The position numbers and the translations under genes were made by a program. Below, in pieces: positions 29,300 through 37,875 of a stretch of DNA of 44,901 bases; within the stretch, counting starts at the first letter, position 1; every line of letters begins with the position of its first letter. The notes beneath the pieces were generated by a model that was not told where the DNA came from, did no database searches, and saw nothing but the letters and a program-made list of their open reading frames with translations. Source of the stretch: an uncultured Clostridia bacterium (GTDB taxonomy: Bacteria > Bacillota > Clostridia > TANB77 > CAG-508); assembly GCA_947629625.1 (NCBI GenBank), contig CANRES010000005.1, positions 1 through 44,901 on the forward strand, given 5' to 3'.

Positions 29300-30703
29300 A
29301 TGAAAGGAAAAAATTTAAAAGAAAGAGGTATAACCTTAATTGCGTTAGTAATAACAATAATAGTATTGTTAATATTAGCAGGAGTAACATTAAATATATT
29401 ATTAAATACAGGAATAATAGATAATACACAAAATGCAGTAGACAAATATGCTTATGAACAACAAAGAGAAGAAGATGCATTGAAAAGTTTAAGTGGATAT
29501 ATGCATAGTTATAGTAATGTAGTTCCAATATATACTGCTGAACAATTAAAGAAAATAGGAACAGGAGGAAAAGTAAACATAGAACAAGAAAATACAGAAT
29601 TTGATTTTTCAATGAATGCAAATTATGTATTAATGGCAGACATAGATTTAAATCCGGGAAAATGGTCAGAAAACAAAGATGAAGAAAAGGGTATAACATA
29701 TAATTTTAATGGAGATGCAGAACAATGGACGCCAATAGGAACGTTAGAAAAACCATTCACAGGAACATTTAATGGAAATGGACATACAATAAGTGGAATA
29801 TATATAAATAAACCAGAAGAAGACTGTAAAGGTTTATTTGGAGTAATAGAAGATTCAACAATAGAAAATTTAACAGTATCAGGTAGTATTACAGGAAATG
29901 AAAGCTTAGGAGGAATAGCAGGACAAGCAAATGGAAAAATTATGATTAGTAATTGTCTTAATAAATCTAATATAGGAGCCAACTACACTTGGGCTTTTTG
30001 TGGAGGAATAATAGGTGGTTCAGGATCTAATAATATAAAAATTGAATGTTGTGGTAATGAAGGAAAAATAGAAGGAGTTGGAAACAATGTTGGAGGAATA
30101 GCTGGAGGTATAGAGCCTAACGAATCTGGTCAAATTTTTATTGAAAATTGTTATAATGCAGGAAATGTTACAGGAAATGGTAGAGTTGCTGGAATAATAG
30201 GAAGGGGAGTTTATGTTGTAATTAATTTTTGTTATAATAAAGGGAATATAAATGGATTAGGACCAACTGGAGGAATTGGAGGAGACATAGTTTTTACAAA
30301 TATAAATTCATGTTATAATAAAGGAGATATAATAGCACCAAATTCTTCTGGAGGAATTGTTGGAGCATTTGGATATGCCTCTGATGGTGAAATAAATAAT
30401 TCTTATAATATAGGAAGTGTACAAGGAGATGAAAATGTAGGGGGTATTGTTGCAATTTTGTATAGGGGAAATATTAAAAATTGTTATTATTTAACAGATA
30501 AAGCCTCTGTTGGAATATATAGAGATGATACCGGAAAAAGCCAACAAGCAGAATCTAAAACAGAAGCAGAAATGACAGATACAACAGAAGGCAAATCATT
30601 TGTTGATATATTAAACAATGGAGAAACCAACTGGAAAGAAGATAAAAAAGGAACAGAAGCAATAAATGATGGCTACCCAATATTAAGTTGGCAAGAAAAA
30701 TAG
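29300..30703 (+). CDS. Prepilin-like GLUG-repeat surface protein
   Basis: A 467-residue protein. The N-terminus KERGITLIALVITIIVLLIL is prepilin-like, with Ala instead of Glu5, followed by a helix. A globular section with PIYTAEQLKKIGTGG and WTPIGTLEKPFTGTFNGNGH (residues 75-160) precedes about eight GLUG-type repeats of roughly 25 residues (GGI.G....I..CYN.G). The C-terminus is SKTEAEMTDTTEGKSF, then GYPILSWQEK. The RBS AAGGAGG is well spaced. It is a paralogue of the genes at 1 and 36681, and could be processed by the prepilin peptidase at 31933. Surface binding is inferred. It ends exactly where the minus-strand gene at 30704 ends. Confidence 0.85.
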   Translation: MKGKNLKERGITLIALVITIIVLLILAGVTLNILLNTGIIDNTQNAVDKYAYEQQREEDALKSLSGYMHSYSNVVPIYTAEQLKKIGTGGKVNIEQENTEFDFSMNANYVLMADIDLNPGKWSENKDEEKGITYNFNGDAEQWTPIGTLEKPFTGTFNGNGHTISGIYINKPEEDCKGLFGVIEDSTIENLTVSGSITGNESLGGIAGQANGKIMISNCLNKSNIGANYTWAFCGGIIGGSGSNNIKIECCGNEGKIEGVGNNVGGIAGGIEPNESGQIFIENCYNAGNVTGNGRVAGIIGRGVYVVINFCYNKGNINGLGPTGGIGGDIVFTNINSCYNKGDIIAPNSSGGIVGAFGYASDGEINNSYNIGSVQGDENVGGIVAILYRGNIKNCYYLTDKASVGIYRDDTGKSQQAESKTEAEMTDTTEGKSFVDILNNGETNWKEDKKGTEAINDGYPILSWQEK

Positions 30704-31249
30704 TTAAAATAATGCAGAAGTAGGTATATAGAAATCATCAGGTGGGTAAACATACTCATCAGATGGTTTCTTTATTTGTTCTATTTTAGTTACTTCAATA
30801 ACAGGAATTTCACCATGATAATCACCTTTTGTAATCTTACCTGTAATCTTAACCCAAGTATTATCTGGATACTTAGAAATATCTTTACAATTACATAAAA
30901 AACCAACAACTAATGTTTTATAATCAGAACTTACTAACATATTTCTAGCGAGAACAAACTCATTATCCGCAAAATCATATAATCTATAAACATAACCACT
31001 AAAACTAATACTTTGCCCAACGTAAGAATCTAAATCCTCATGAACAGATTTTAAAACATTTGTATAATTTCCTGCATTTAATTCAACAACATCAGGAGCA
31101 ACAATTTTATCATTAATTTTAAAACTAGAATTCTTACTAAAAATTTTAATACAAGCAAATATTAAAATAAATGCTACTAAAATACAAGCACATATTAATA
31201 TAATCTTAGAAATTTTATTTTTATTAACACTTAAATTAAATACGAACAT
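30704..31249 (-). CDS. DUF1980/TIGR03943-like membrane-anchored protein
   Basis: A 181-residue protein with one N-terminal helix (about residues 14-37) and an exposed domain. The pattern YVGQSISFSGYVYR, NEFVLARNM, VVGFLCNCKDIS and WVKITGKI matches the C-terminal OB-like domain of TIGR03943 (YcgQ-type) proteins, which lack an assigned function. The N-terminal membrane half of those proteins is absent. The start at 31249 follows AAGAAGGA by 6 bases; the ATG at 31267 lies before it. Its stop abuts the stop of the convergent GLUG gene with no gap. Confidence 0.65.
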   Translation of the reverse strand: MFVFNLSVNKNKISKIILICACILVAFILIFACIKIFSKNSSFKINDKIVAPDVVELNAGNYTNVLKSVHEDLDSYVGQSISFSGYVYRLYDFADNEFVLARNMLVSSDYKTLVVGFLCNCKDISKYPDNTWVKITGKITKGDYHGEIPVIEVTKIEQIKKPSDEYVYPPDDFYIPTSALF

Positions 31250-31375
31250 AGAAATTCCTTCTTTCATATAACTGATAGTACAATATATGTAATATAAAAA
31301 AAATTATGAATATATATTGATATTAACTTTTGTTTATGATAATATAAAATAAATTAGATAGAAAGTGAGAAAAAA

Positions 31376-31879
31376 ATGATACTTTACCCAAAAGTTTATC
31401 TAAATAGTGCAAAAGATATTACAATAGACTTTTTAAAAAAGCATAATTTAAAAGGCTTGATATTAGATGTAGACAATACTTTAATAGATTATTATAAAAA
31501 TATGCCAGATGGAATTGAAGAATGGATAAACACATTAAAAGAAAATAATATAAAATTATATATATTATCAAATACAAATAAAAAAGAAAAAGTAGAAAAT
31601 GTTTCAAAAAAATTAAATATAGATTATATAAATTTTGCAAAAAAGCCATTAAAATCAGGCTTTTTAAAAGTAAAAGAAAAAATGGGGTTAAATAGTGAAA
31701 ATATTGGAGTAGTTGGAGACCAAATTATGACAGATGTTATTGGTGCTAATAGATGTAAAATGTTTTCAATTTTAGTAAAACCTATCGATAAAAAAGATAT
31801 TCCATTAACAATGATAAAAAGACCATTAGAAAAATTAATTATAAAAAGGTATTTAAAGAAAAAGAGCAAAGAAAATTAG
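31376..31879 (+). CDS. YqeG-type HAD-IIIA phosphatase
   Basis: A 167-residue protein. Residues about 22-36 hold GLILDVDNTLI, the HAD nucleophile motif with both Asp; YILSNTN is motif II (Ser/Thr) and KKPLKSGF with GVVGDQIMTDVIGAN completes motifs III and IV. This is the YqeG family found in nearly all Firmicutes; a role in phosphatidylglycerolphosphate dephosphorylation has been discussed for relatives. The RBS is weak (AAAGTGAG). It starts a run of same-strand genes with the prepilin peptidase 53 bases on. Confidence 0.9.
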   Translation: MILYPKVYLNSAKDITIDFLKKHNLKGLILDVDNTLIDYYKNMPDGIEEWINTLKENNIKLYILSNTNKKEKVENVSKKLNIDYINFAKKPLKSGFLKVKEKMGLNSENIGVVGDQIMTDVIGANRCKMFSILVKPIDKKDIPLTMIKRPLEKLIIKRYLKKKSKEN

Positions 31880-31932
31880 TTTTTAATTGTATAGAAAAAA
31901 ACACGAAGAGTTTGAAAGGAAGGTAATAAAAA

Positions 31933-32688
31933 GTGTATATAAATAATGTACATATTATATTTTATTTAATAGTTGGCATTATAGGGTTATTTGTTGGAGA
32001 GTTTATTAATTGGTGCAATTATAGATTACCAGAATATAAAAAAATATTTAGTAAAGATTTTATAGACGAATATAAAGAAGGCAAAATAAAACCAAATTAT
32101 ATATTAATGATAATAAATGCTATTATTTATTTATTATTGTTGTATACTTTTGGAATTTCTCAAATTGGAATTATACAAAATATAAAATTAATAAAATATT
32201 TAGTATTAACACCAATGTTACTATCTGCATTTATAATAGACTATAAATTTCAAATAATTCCAAATAGATTAAATCTAACAATATTCGAATTTGGTTTAGG
32301 TTTTACATTTATAGAAGGTGCAGTAAATATTAATGCATTAATAGATATGCTATTAGGAATGGTTGCAGGTGGTGGAATATTCTTAATAATTACATTAATA
32401 GGAGGTTTAATTGCAGGAAAAGAAGCAATGGGCTTTGGTGATGTTAAATTTATGGGAGCATTAGGATTATACTTTGGATTATCAGGTACAATAATATTAG
32501 CAATAATTTCATTCCTAATAAGTGCAATATTAAGTATAATTTTAATCTTGACAAGAATAAAGAAAGTTAATGAGTACATACCATTTGGACCTTTTATAGT
32601 AATGGCTTGTTTTATAATAATGTTGGTTCCAATTTCTTCAATTTTATTTGTACTTTTAAAGATATTTACATTAGGAATGTATAAATAA
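31933..32688 (+). CDS. Prepilin peptidase, A24 family
   Basis: A 251-residue integral membrane aspartic protease that cleaves prepilin leaders, and in many members methylates the new N-terminus. Catalytic Asp residues are in FIIDYKFQIIPNRL (near residue 98) and GFGDVKFMG (near 175). About eight helices are visible. The N-terminal four-Cys zinc motif of PilD is absent; NWCNYRLP matches the remnant seen in many Gram-positive members. GTG start about 9 bases after AAGGAAGG. Likely processes the prepilin-like proteins at 16920, 29300 and perhaps 36681. Confidence 0.92.
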   Translation: MYINNVHIIFYLIVGIIGLFVGEFINWCNYRLPEYKKIFSKDFIDEYKEGKIKPNYILMIINAIIYLLLLYTFGISQIGIIQNIKLIKYLVLTPMLLSAFIIDYKFQIIPNRLNLTIFEFGLGFTFIEGAVNINALIDMLLGMVAGGGIFLIITLIGGLIAGKEAMGFGDVKFMGALGLYFGLSGTIILAIISFLISAILSIILILTRIKKVNEYIPFGPFIVMACFIIMLVPISSILFVLLKIFTLGMYK

Positions 32689-32709
32689 ATTTAAAAGGAG
32701 GTGTTATTT

Positions 32710-33771
32710 TTGAATTTAAAAATTAAATGTTTAAGAGAAAGAATGAAAAGTTTAAACATGGAAGGCATGATAATATCTAATCCTATAAATATTAGATATT
32801 TAACAAATATTGAAGCAGAAGGTATATTATTAATCACTAGAAAAGAAAATATATATATTACAGATAGCAGATATATTGAAAAAGTTCAAAATACACTTAC
32901 AATAGATGATGAAATTATTGTTACAGATGTAAAAAATATTTCACAATATGATTATGAAAATTTCTTTGTTTTTTGCGAAAATGTTGGTTTTGAAGAAAAA
33001 TATGTTACTTATTATAAGTATAGAGAATTTATGCATAAGTATAAAATAAATAATTTCATTGAAAGTGAAGATATAATAGAAAAACAAAGAGAAATAAAGG
33101 ATGTTAATGAAATAGAAAATATTAAAAAAGCATGCAAATTAACAGATGATTGTTTTAAATATTTATTAACATATATAAAAAAAGGAATGACAGAAAAGCA
33201 AATTGCATTTGAAATAGAAAAATATTTTAGAGAAAATGGAGCAGAAGGAATTTCATTTCCACCAATAGTTGCATCTGGAATAAATACTTCTATGCCACAT
33301 GCTGTACCAACTGACAAAAAAATCGAATCAGGTGATATTATTACAATAGATATGGGATGTATTGTAAATGGATACTGTTCAGATATGACTAGAACAATTT
33401 TTGTGGATTTTGTTCAAGATTATTATAAAAAAGTATATGATTTAGTATTAAAAAATCAATTACAAACACTAGAAGAAATGAAAGAGGGAGCAAACACAAA
33501 ACAATTATTTAAAATGGTTGAAAGTGATTTTAATTTATATAAATATGATCTTATTCACGCATTAGGTCATTGTGTAGGAATGGAAGTTCATGAATATCCA
33601 CTTATAGGTCCACATAAAGAAAATATTTTAAAAGAAAATATGGTAATAACAAACGAACCGGGAATTTATATTCCGGGAAAATTTGGAGTAAGAATAGAAG
33701 ATACTGTTTTAATTACAAAATTTGGATGTATAAATTTAACAAAATCTGAGAAAAATTATATTATAATATAA
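32710..33771 (+). CDS. Xaa-Pro aminopeptidase (M24B)
   Basis: A 353-residue cytoplasmic peptidase removing N-terminal residues before proline. The N-terminal creatinase-like domain (1-120) precedes a pita-bread M24 fold with metal ligands visible in TIDMGCIVNGYCSDMTRT (two Asp), HALGHCVGMEVHE (His), TNEPGIYI (Glu) and GVRIEDT (Glu). A TTG start at 32710 is chosen because AAGGAGG ends 8 bases before it; the GTG at 32701 overlaps that RBS. The gene precedes efp, a pairing conserved across Firmicutes. Confidence 0.92.
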   Translation: MNLKIKCLRERMKSLNMEGMIISNPINIRYLTNIEAEGILLITRKENIYITDSRYIEKVQNTLTIDDEIIVTDVKNISQYDYENFFVFCENVGFEEKYVTYYKYREFMHKYKINNFIESEDIIEKQREIKDVNEIENIKKACKLTDDCFKYLLTYIKKGMTEKQIAFEIEKYFRENGAEGISFPPIVASGINTSMPHAVPTDKKIESGDIITIDMGCIVNGYCSDMTRTIFVDFVQDYYKKVYDLVLKNQLQTLEEMKEGANTKQLFKMVESDFNLYKYDLIHALGHCVGMEVHEYPLIGPHKENILKENMVITNEPGIYIPGKFGVRIEDTVLITKFGCINLTKSEKNYIII

Positions 33772-33776
33772 AACAC

Positions 33777-33805
33777 TTGATTTTAAAGCAAAAATGGTAT
33801 ATAAT
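33777..33805 (+). promoter_or_regulatory. efp: efp promoter
   Basis: TTGATT at 33777-33782, 17-base spacer, TATAAT at 33800-33805, just after the peptidase stop. Confidence 0.7.
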
Positions 33806-33843
33806 ATTGTAGTAATTAATAAAATTGAAAGTGAGGAAATATT

Positions 33844-34410
33844 ATGGCAGATGTATATATGGCAGGAGATGTAAGAAATGGAACAACTTTTGAACTTGAC
33901 GGTTCAGTTTATAAAGTAGTTGAGTTCCAACATGTAAAACCGGGTAAAGGAGCAGCATTTGTAAGAACAAAATTAAAAAATGTAATTAATGGATCAGTAT
34001 TAGAAAGAACATTTAATCCATCAGAAAAACTACAAGGAGCAGAAATAGAAAAAAGAGAAATGCAATATCTATATAATGATGGAGATTTATATTATTTTAT
34101 GGACAATACTACTTATGAGCAAATACCATTAAATAAAGAACAATTAGGAGATAGTTTAAAATACATAAAAGAAAATATGACAGTAAAAATTTTATCATTT
34201 AAAGGCAATGTATTTAGTGTTGAACCACCAATGTTTGTAGAATTAGAAGTTACATATACTGAACCAGGATTTAGTGGAAATACAACAACAACATCTGGTA
34301 AACCTGCAACATTAGAAAATGGTTTAGAAATATCAGTTCCATTATTCGTTAATATTGGAGATATTATAAAAATAGATACAAGAACTGGCGAATATATGGA
34401 AAGAATTTAA
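33844..34410 (+). CDS. efp: Translation elongation factor P
   Basis: A 188-residue protein of standard length. EF-P relieves ribosomes stalled at consecutive prolines. Three beta domains are present: the KOW-like domain with [18 protein letters not shown], whose loop Lys (PGKG) is the site modified in some bacteria; the OB domain with the [19 protein letters not shown] signature; and the C-terminal [16 protein letters not shown] segment with [27 protein letters not shown] precedes the ATG. A zinc-ribbon gene follows 12 bases later, an order known in Clostridia. Confidence 0.97.
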   Translation: MADVYMAGDVRNGTTFELDGSVYKVVEFQHVKPGKGAAFVRTKLKNVINGSVLERTFNPSEKLQGAEIEKREMQYLYNDGDLYYFMDNTTYEQIPLNKEQLGDSLKYIKENMTVKILSFKGNVFSVEPPMFVELEVTYTEPGFSGNTTTTSGKPATLENGLEISVPLFVNIGDIIKIDTRTGEYMERI

Positions 34411-34422
34411 GGAAGGTTTTAT

Positions 34423-34893
34423 ATGTCTGATTTACAAGAAAAATTTAAAAAGATTATTGATGATTTAGATAAAAATATTGAAAATAAGAAGGATTTAGAA
34501 TATATTAAAACACAAGTTTATAATATTTCAATTCTTTTTATGGATGAATTAGATAAAATAGCAGAATTAAATATGGATAAAATGAACAGATTAATTGTAA
34601 AACATAAAGAATTAAACACTAGAATGCAACAAATGGAATCAACAATAAAACAAATTGAAGACGATATTTATTTAAATGATGATGATGAAGATATTGGTTT
34701 TGAAGTAATTTGTCCATATTGTAATACAGAATTTGAAGTAGATATGAATGACGAAATAAAATCTGAAATTAAATGTCCAGAATGCAATAATGTTATTGAA
34801 TTAGATTGGAATCAAGATGATGAAGGTTGTAGTGGACATTGTTGCGGTTGTGATGGTTGTGAAGACAGTAACGAAGAAGACGAAGATATGTAA
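34423..34893 (+). CDS. Zinc-ribbon protein of the CD1247 type
   Basis: A 156-residue protein. A long helical N-terminal half (1-90, probable coiled coil) precedes a zinc ribbon (CPYC near residue 105, CPEC near 125) and an acidic tail with a Cys cluster CSGHCCGCDGC. Proteins of this layout directly follow efp in many Clostridia; function unknown. Co-transcription with efp is likely from the 12-base spacing. The Cys-rich tail may bind another metal (inference). A terminator follows at 34918. Confidence 0.75.
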   Translation: MSDLQEKFKKIIDDLDKNIENKKDLEYIKTQVYNISILFMDELDKIAELNMDKMNRLIVKHKELNTRMQQMESTIKQIEDDIYLNDDDEDIGFEVICPYCNTEFEVDMNDEIKSEIKCPECNNVIELDWNQDDEGCSGHCCGCDGCEDSNEEDEDM

Positions 34894-34917
34894 GTGATAA
34901 TATAATATTATAAAATA

Positions 34918-34946
34918 AAAAGATGCTTAAAAAATAAGCATCTTTT
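34918..34946 (+). terminator. Terminator of efp operon
   Basis: 12-bp stem AAAAGATGCTTA / TAAGCATCTTTT with short A-rich loop and T run. Confidence 0.85.
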
Positions 34947-34958
34947 TTGAGGCATACG

Positions 34959-35300
34959 TCAATTGAAAAATAAAATGGTACCATTGCTTTCCTCTTCGGA
35001 ATCATCATAATTGATTTCTTCACTTAATGTATAGTCAAGATAAACAAGATTTCCATTTTTAATTTTTCCTTCTTCCCATGAAATCCAATTTTCTATCCTG
35101 TTTGAATATTTTTTTACAATTACATCAAAACCATGTTTTGTTAATACAGATATAACTTCAGAATAAAGATTGTCGTCTTCAAGTTCTTCTGTTATATTTA
35201 TGTCTTTATAACCGGTTTGAATTGCATTGTCAATATAATCCAAAACAAGTGCTAATTGAGATTCTGTTGAAGTTTTCCGCGCTTGGAATGCGTTTAACAT
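34959..35300 (-). CDS. Hypothetical protein, phage-like pattern
   Basis: A 113-residue soluble protein. MLNAFQARKTS, then AIQTGYKDINI, then VLTKHGFDVIVKK and IENWISW follow a pattern I associate with small unnamed phage and Clostridia proteins (an N-terminal NA..AR helix, a central strand, and a final GF.V...ISW). No function can be assigned. The start at 35300 follows GGGAGG; the TTG/ATG options upstream to 35348 precede that site. It sits alone on the minus strand between the efp operon and the GtrA gene. Confidence 0.6.
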   Translation of the reverse strand: MLNAFQARKTSTESQLALVLDYIDNAIQTGYKDINITEELEDDNLYSEVISVLTKHGFDVIVKKYSNRIENWISWEEGKIKNGNLVYLDYTLSEEINYDDSEEESNGTILFFN

Positions 35301-35419
35301 ATGTAAGCCTCCCTTATATAAAAGTTGTATAATTAAATTATACTTCATTTTACATAAAATGTCAATTGCTTTTTAAAATTCAAAAGGTTTATTAATTGCT
35401 TTATAATTAGTTAAAATTG

Positions 35420-35836
35420 TTACTTTTTGAAAGCAAAAAATTTACTTATAAAGAAATTTAATATAATTACAATTATTGTTATAGCACATTTACTAATTAA
35501 ACCATCTAAATATGTAATTCGTAAAATATTAAATAGAAAATAAAATCCAACAGATTCAACAATCATTGTAAATAATCTACCTAGCATAAATTTTCCAAAT
35601 TCAATTATTTTTTCTTTAAAAGTATTTGCTTGAGAGTTAAATACCAATTTTCTATTAGTAAAGTATGCGAATAATACTGCAAGTATTATTCCTATATTAC
35701 TAGATAAATTTTCGTCTATACTAAATATTGAATGTAAAATGTAAAATGTTACAATGTTTACTAATGTTGATAATATACCAAATATTGCATAAAATAGAAC
35801 TTCTCTTGTACAAAACTTTTTTATTAATTCCTTCAT
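35420..35836 (-). CDS. GtrA-family membrane protein
   Basis: A 138-residue protein with four membrane helices, each about 20 residues (from residues 14, 43, 84 and 112). The family signature is visible: FGILSTLVNIVTFYIL, then AYFTNRKLVF after the second helix, and FFISKFFAF at the end. GtrA-type proteins are linked to moving polyprenyl-linked sugars or cell-surface polysaccharide synthesis; no partner glycosyltransferase is nearby. ATG at 35836 is preferred over 35848, since GGAG lies between them at RBS distance. Confidence 0.88.
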   Translation of the reverse strand: MKELIKKFCTREVLFYAIFGILSTLVNIVTFYILHSIFSIDENLSSNIGIILAVLFAYFTNRKLVFNSQANTFKEKIIEFGKFMLGRLFTMIVESVGFYFLFNILRITYLDGLISKCAITIIVIILNFFISKFFAFKK

Positions 35837-35876
35837 ATATTTCTCCATTTATATTTATATTAGAGGTTTCCTATAC

Positions 35877-35901
35877 AATAAAAAGCGACTTATTGTCGCT
35901 T
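35877..35901 (-). terminator. Terminator of tRNA-Trp
   Basis: On the minus strand AAGCGAC-AATAA-GTCGCTT followed by T-rich sequence, 9 bases after the tRNA 3' end. Confidence 0.75.
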
Positions 35902-35909
35902 AAAATTAT

Positions 35910-35983
35910 TGGCAGGGGAACTAGGAGTCGAACCTAGCTCTGGAGTTTTGGAGACTCTTATACTACCGATGTACTATTCCCCT
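35910..35983 (-). tRNA. trnW: tRNA-Trp (CCA anticodon)
   Basis: Read on the minus strand: acceptor AGGGGAA / TTCCCCT (7 bp), discriminator G and encoded CCA; D stem GTAC/GTAT; anticodon loop CTCCAAA with CCA; T arm CTAGG-TTCGACT-CCTAG. The anticodon stem has one A-C mismatch at its outer pair. This is the usual tRNA-Trp body. Confidence 0.93.
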
Positions 35984-36051
35984 ATAATTAAAACCTTTAT
36001 ATATATTATCATAAATTTTTAAACTATGCAATAGAATTTTAAAAAAAATTA

Positions 36052-36080
36052 TTGTTTTTTTGAGCAAAATATATTATAAT
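36052..36080 (+). promoter_or_regulatory. Probable tmRNA promoter
   Basis: TTGTTT at 36052-36057, 17-base spacer, TATAAT at 36075-36080. It would start about 10 bases before the mature 5' end. The -35 is weak. Confidence 0.5.
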
Positions 36081-36097
36081 AATATTTGTAAGTATAT

Positions 36098-36453
36098 GGG
36101 GGTGTATTTGGTTTCGACAGTAATCTAGAAGTTTAAATAGCGAGTGGTGGATGTTCGCTTTGGCCACCTAAAAAAAGCGAAAATAAAAATAAACGCTGAT
36201 AATAGAGAATTAGCATTAGCTGCCTAAGTTGCGGCTACGTTCTACTAAAATTGCCTACGGTTTTAGATAGGGCGTTGAATTAGTAGGAAACGAAACTATT
36301 TATTTTCTCATAAGTAGTGGGTATTTTAGAGAATACCAATAAAAAAGTTTGTTTATTAACTTTTTTAAAGGGAACTTTAATAATAAACTGCACTCGGAGA
36401 AGTTTAAATGGAAGGGTTATTGGACAGGAGTTCGACTCTCCTCACCTCCACCA
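36098..36453 (+). ncRNA. ssrA: Transfer-messenger RNA (tmRNA)
   Basis: A 356-nt one-piece tmRNA that rescues stalled ribosomes with SmpB. The 5' end GGGGGTG-TATTTGGTTTCGACAG pairs with the 3' end CACCTCC-A-CCA; the T arm is AGGAG-TTCGACT-CTCCT. The reading frame from GCG at 36177 to TAA at 36225-36227 encodes the tag AKIKINADNRELALAA, ending in the standard ALAA degradation signal. The resume codon GCG follows an A-rich run. Pseudoknot regions lie after the tag. CCA is encoded. Confidence 0.96.
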
Positions 36454-36680
36454 AAAATTAAAAGAAAATACTATATTCAACTCCTGCCGATTTGGCGAAG
36501 TTTTAATGTAATTTGTAAATAGTAACTTGCAATATTACAGAAATATTACAATTATTAAATTTATATTTCATTTAATAAAAAACTTGTAAAAACACAATCA
36601 TATATATATAATATTATTAATTTAAATAGGAAATATATGTCTAAAATATTTTGTGTATGTTCCAAGAAAGGAAAAAATAT

Positions 36681-37478
36681 ATGAATATAAAAAACGAAAG
36701 AGGCTCATTAACTTTATTTGTTGCAATTTCTATGTTATTTTTTATGACATTTTTATTAACTTTATATATATCTACTACAAATCAACAAAAAACACAATTA
36801 GAAATAACTGCACGAATAAAAGAAACTTATGAGCAAGATTTAGATAATATAGAGGAAGTATATAATAGTTTTGTTGGGAATGAAAATAATATTCCAATTT
36901 ATAATGCAAATCAATTAAAGAAAATAGGTTCTGGAGAAAGTGTATATATCGAACAAGAAGGAAAATATTATAAATTTGGTTTAGATTCTAGTTATTTTTT
37001 AAAAAATAATATAGAATTAAATAAATATACAATGGATACAAATGGGAATGTAATTTTGGATGAGGATGCAGAACAATGGACACCAATTGGAACAGAAACA
37101 GAACCATTTAAAGGTAATTTTGATGGAAATGAATATCAAATAACAGGATTATATATTAATTCAAGTTCAAATAATTTAGGGTTATTTGGAGTTATAGATG
37201 GTGGAACAATTGAAAATGTAACTATTTCCGGAAATATTAAAGAAGAGAATAATTATAATGGAATAGCAGGAAAAATAAGTGAAAATACAAAAATAAATAA
37301 CTGTTATTTCATTCAGGGGAAAAGTCTTCAAAAAATTATTATTGATAATAAAATAGAAATTAAACAAGATAATAATATAACAAATAATAATATAACAAAT
37401 AATAATATACAAGATAATAATAGTATTCAAAATAATGTTATTACAAATAATGTTATCACAAATAATATTGAAAATTAA
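36681..37478 (+). CDS. Short GLUG-like surface protein with Asn-rich tail
   Basis: A 265-residue paralogue of the 29300 protein. N-terminus: NERGSLTLFVAISMLFFMTF, a prepilin-like or TadE-like segment. Then NIPIYNANQLKKIGSGESVY and WTPIGTETEPFKGNFDGNEY match the 29300 protein closely. Only one or two GLUG units remain (LFGVIDGGTIENVTISGNI, INNCYFIQGKS) before a tail of about 45 residues dominated by Asn, Ile and Thr, encoded by repeated AATAATA-type DNA. The usual GYPILSWQE end is missing, so this looks like a truncated copy. Start 36681 follows AAAGGA. Confidence 0.75.
   Translation: MNIKNERGSLTLFVAISMLFFMTFLLTLYISTTNQQKTQLEITARIKETYEQDLDNIEEVYNSFVGNENNIPIYNANQLKKIGSGESVYIEQEGKYYKFGLDSSYFLKNNIELNKYTMDTNGNVILDEDAEQWTPIGTETEPFKGNFDGNEYQITGLYINSSSNNLGLFGVIDGGTIENVTISGNIKEENNYNGIAGKISENTKINNCYFIQGKSLQKIIIDNKIEIKQDNNITNNNITNNNIQDNNSIQNNVITNNVITNNIEN
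37367..37463 (+). repeat. AT-only short tandem repeats coding an Asn-rich tail
   Basis: Imperfect units of about 15 bases (AATAATATAACAAAT) repeated several times, with later variants (AATGTTATTACAAAT). They encode ITNN-type repeats in frame. Confidence 0.75.
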
Positions 37479-37486
37479 AAATTATG

Positions 37487-37515
37487 TTGATTTTTATAAA
37501 TAATTAAGTTATAAT
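37487..37515 (+). promoter_or_regulatory. Promoter of the small antitoxin-like gene
   Basis: TTGATT at 37487-37492, 17-base spacer, TATAAT at 37510-37515. Confidence 0.65.
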
Positions 37516-37546
37516 TTGAATATATTAATAATAGGAGGAAGAGATT

Positions 37547-37693
37547 ATGAAAACAGAAAAAAATATAAAATATGATGAAAATATTTATAAAAAAATTGAA
37601 AAATCCTTAAAAGATATTGAAGAAGGTAGATGTAGACCAATTGAAGAATATATTGCAGAAATGGAGGTTAAATATCATTTTAATGAAATATAA
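37547..37693 (+). CDS. Orphan antitoxin-like small protein
   Basis: A 48-residue protein, predicted mostly helical. AGGAGG lies 8 bases before the ATG and a promoter lies upstream. The stretch KSLKDIEEGRCRPIEEYIAEM resembles the C-terminal helices of RelB/Phd-like antitoxins (…L.DI..GR..P.EE...EM). No toxin gene is adjacent: 37694-37875 is empty and recD2 follows. It could be a solitary or remnant antitoxin. Family assignment is tentative. Confidence 0.6.
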   Translation: MKTEKNIKYDENIYKKIEKSLKDIEEGRCRPIEEYIAEMEVKYHFNEI

Positions 37694-37875
37694 AATTATA
37701 TAATCATTTTACATATTTATCATTCAAATCAAAATTATCTAAAAAAATTTTAAGAAAATCTAAAAAAGTCTAAAAAATTTAAAAATCTTAAATTACCAAA
37801 AAAATAAAAATATATATTCACTAAAAACAAAAAATATGATATATTATTACCATAAAATAACAAAGAGGAGAAAAA

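Noticed and set aside
36478-36505. Terminator for tmRNA
   Set aside because: AACT/AGTT and GCC/GGC pairs are separated by an internal loop; the stem is too weak to call.
36317-36511. Plus-strand 64-codon frame
   Set aside because: Lies within the 3' half of the tmRNA and has no RBS.
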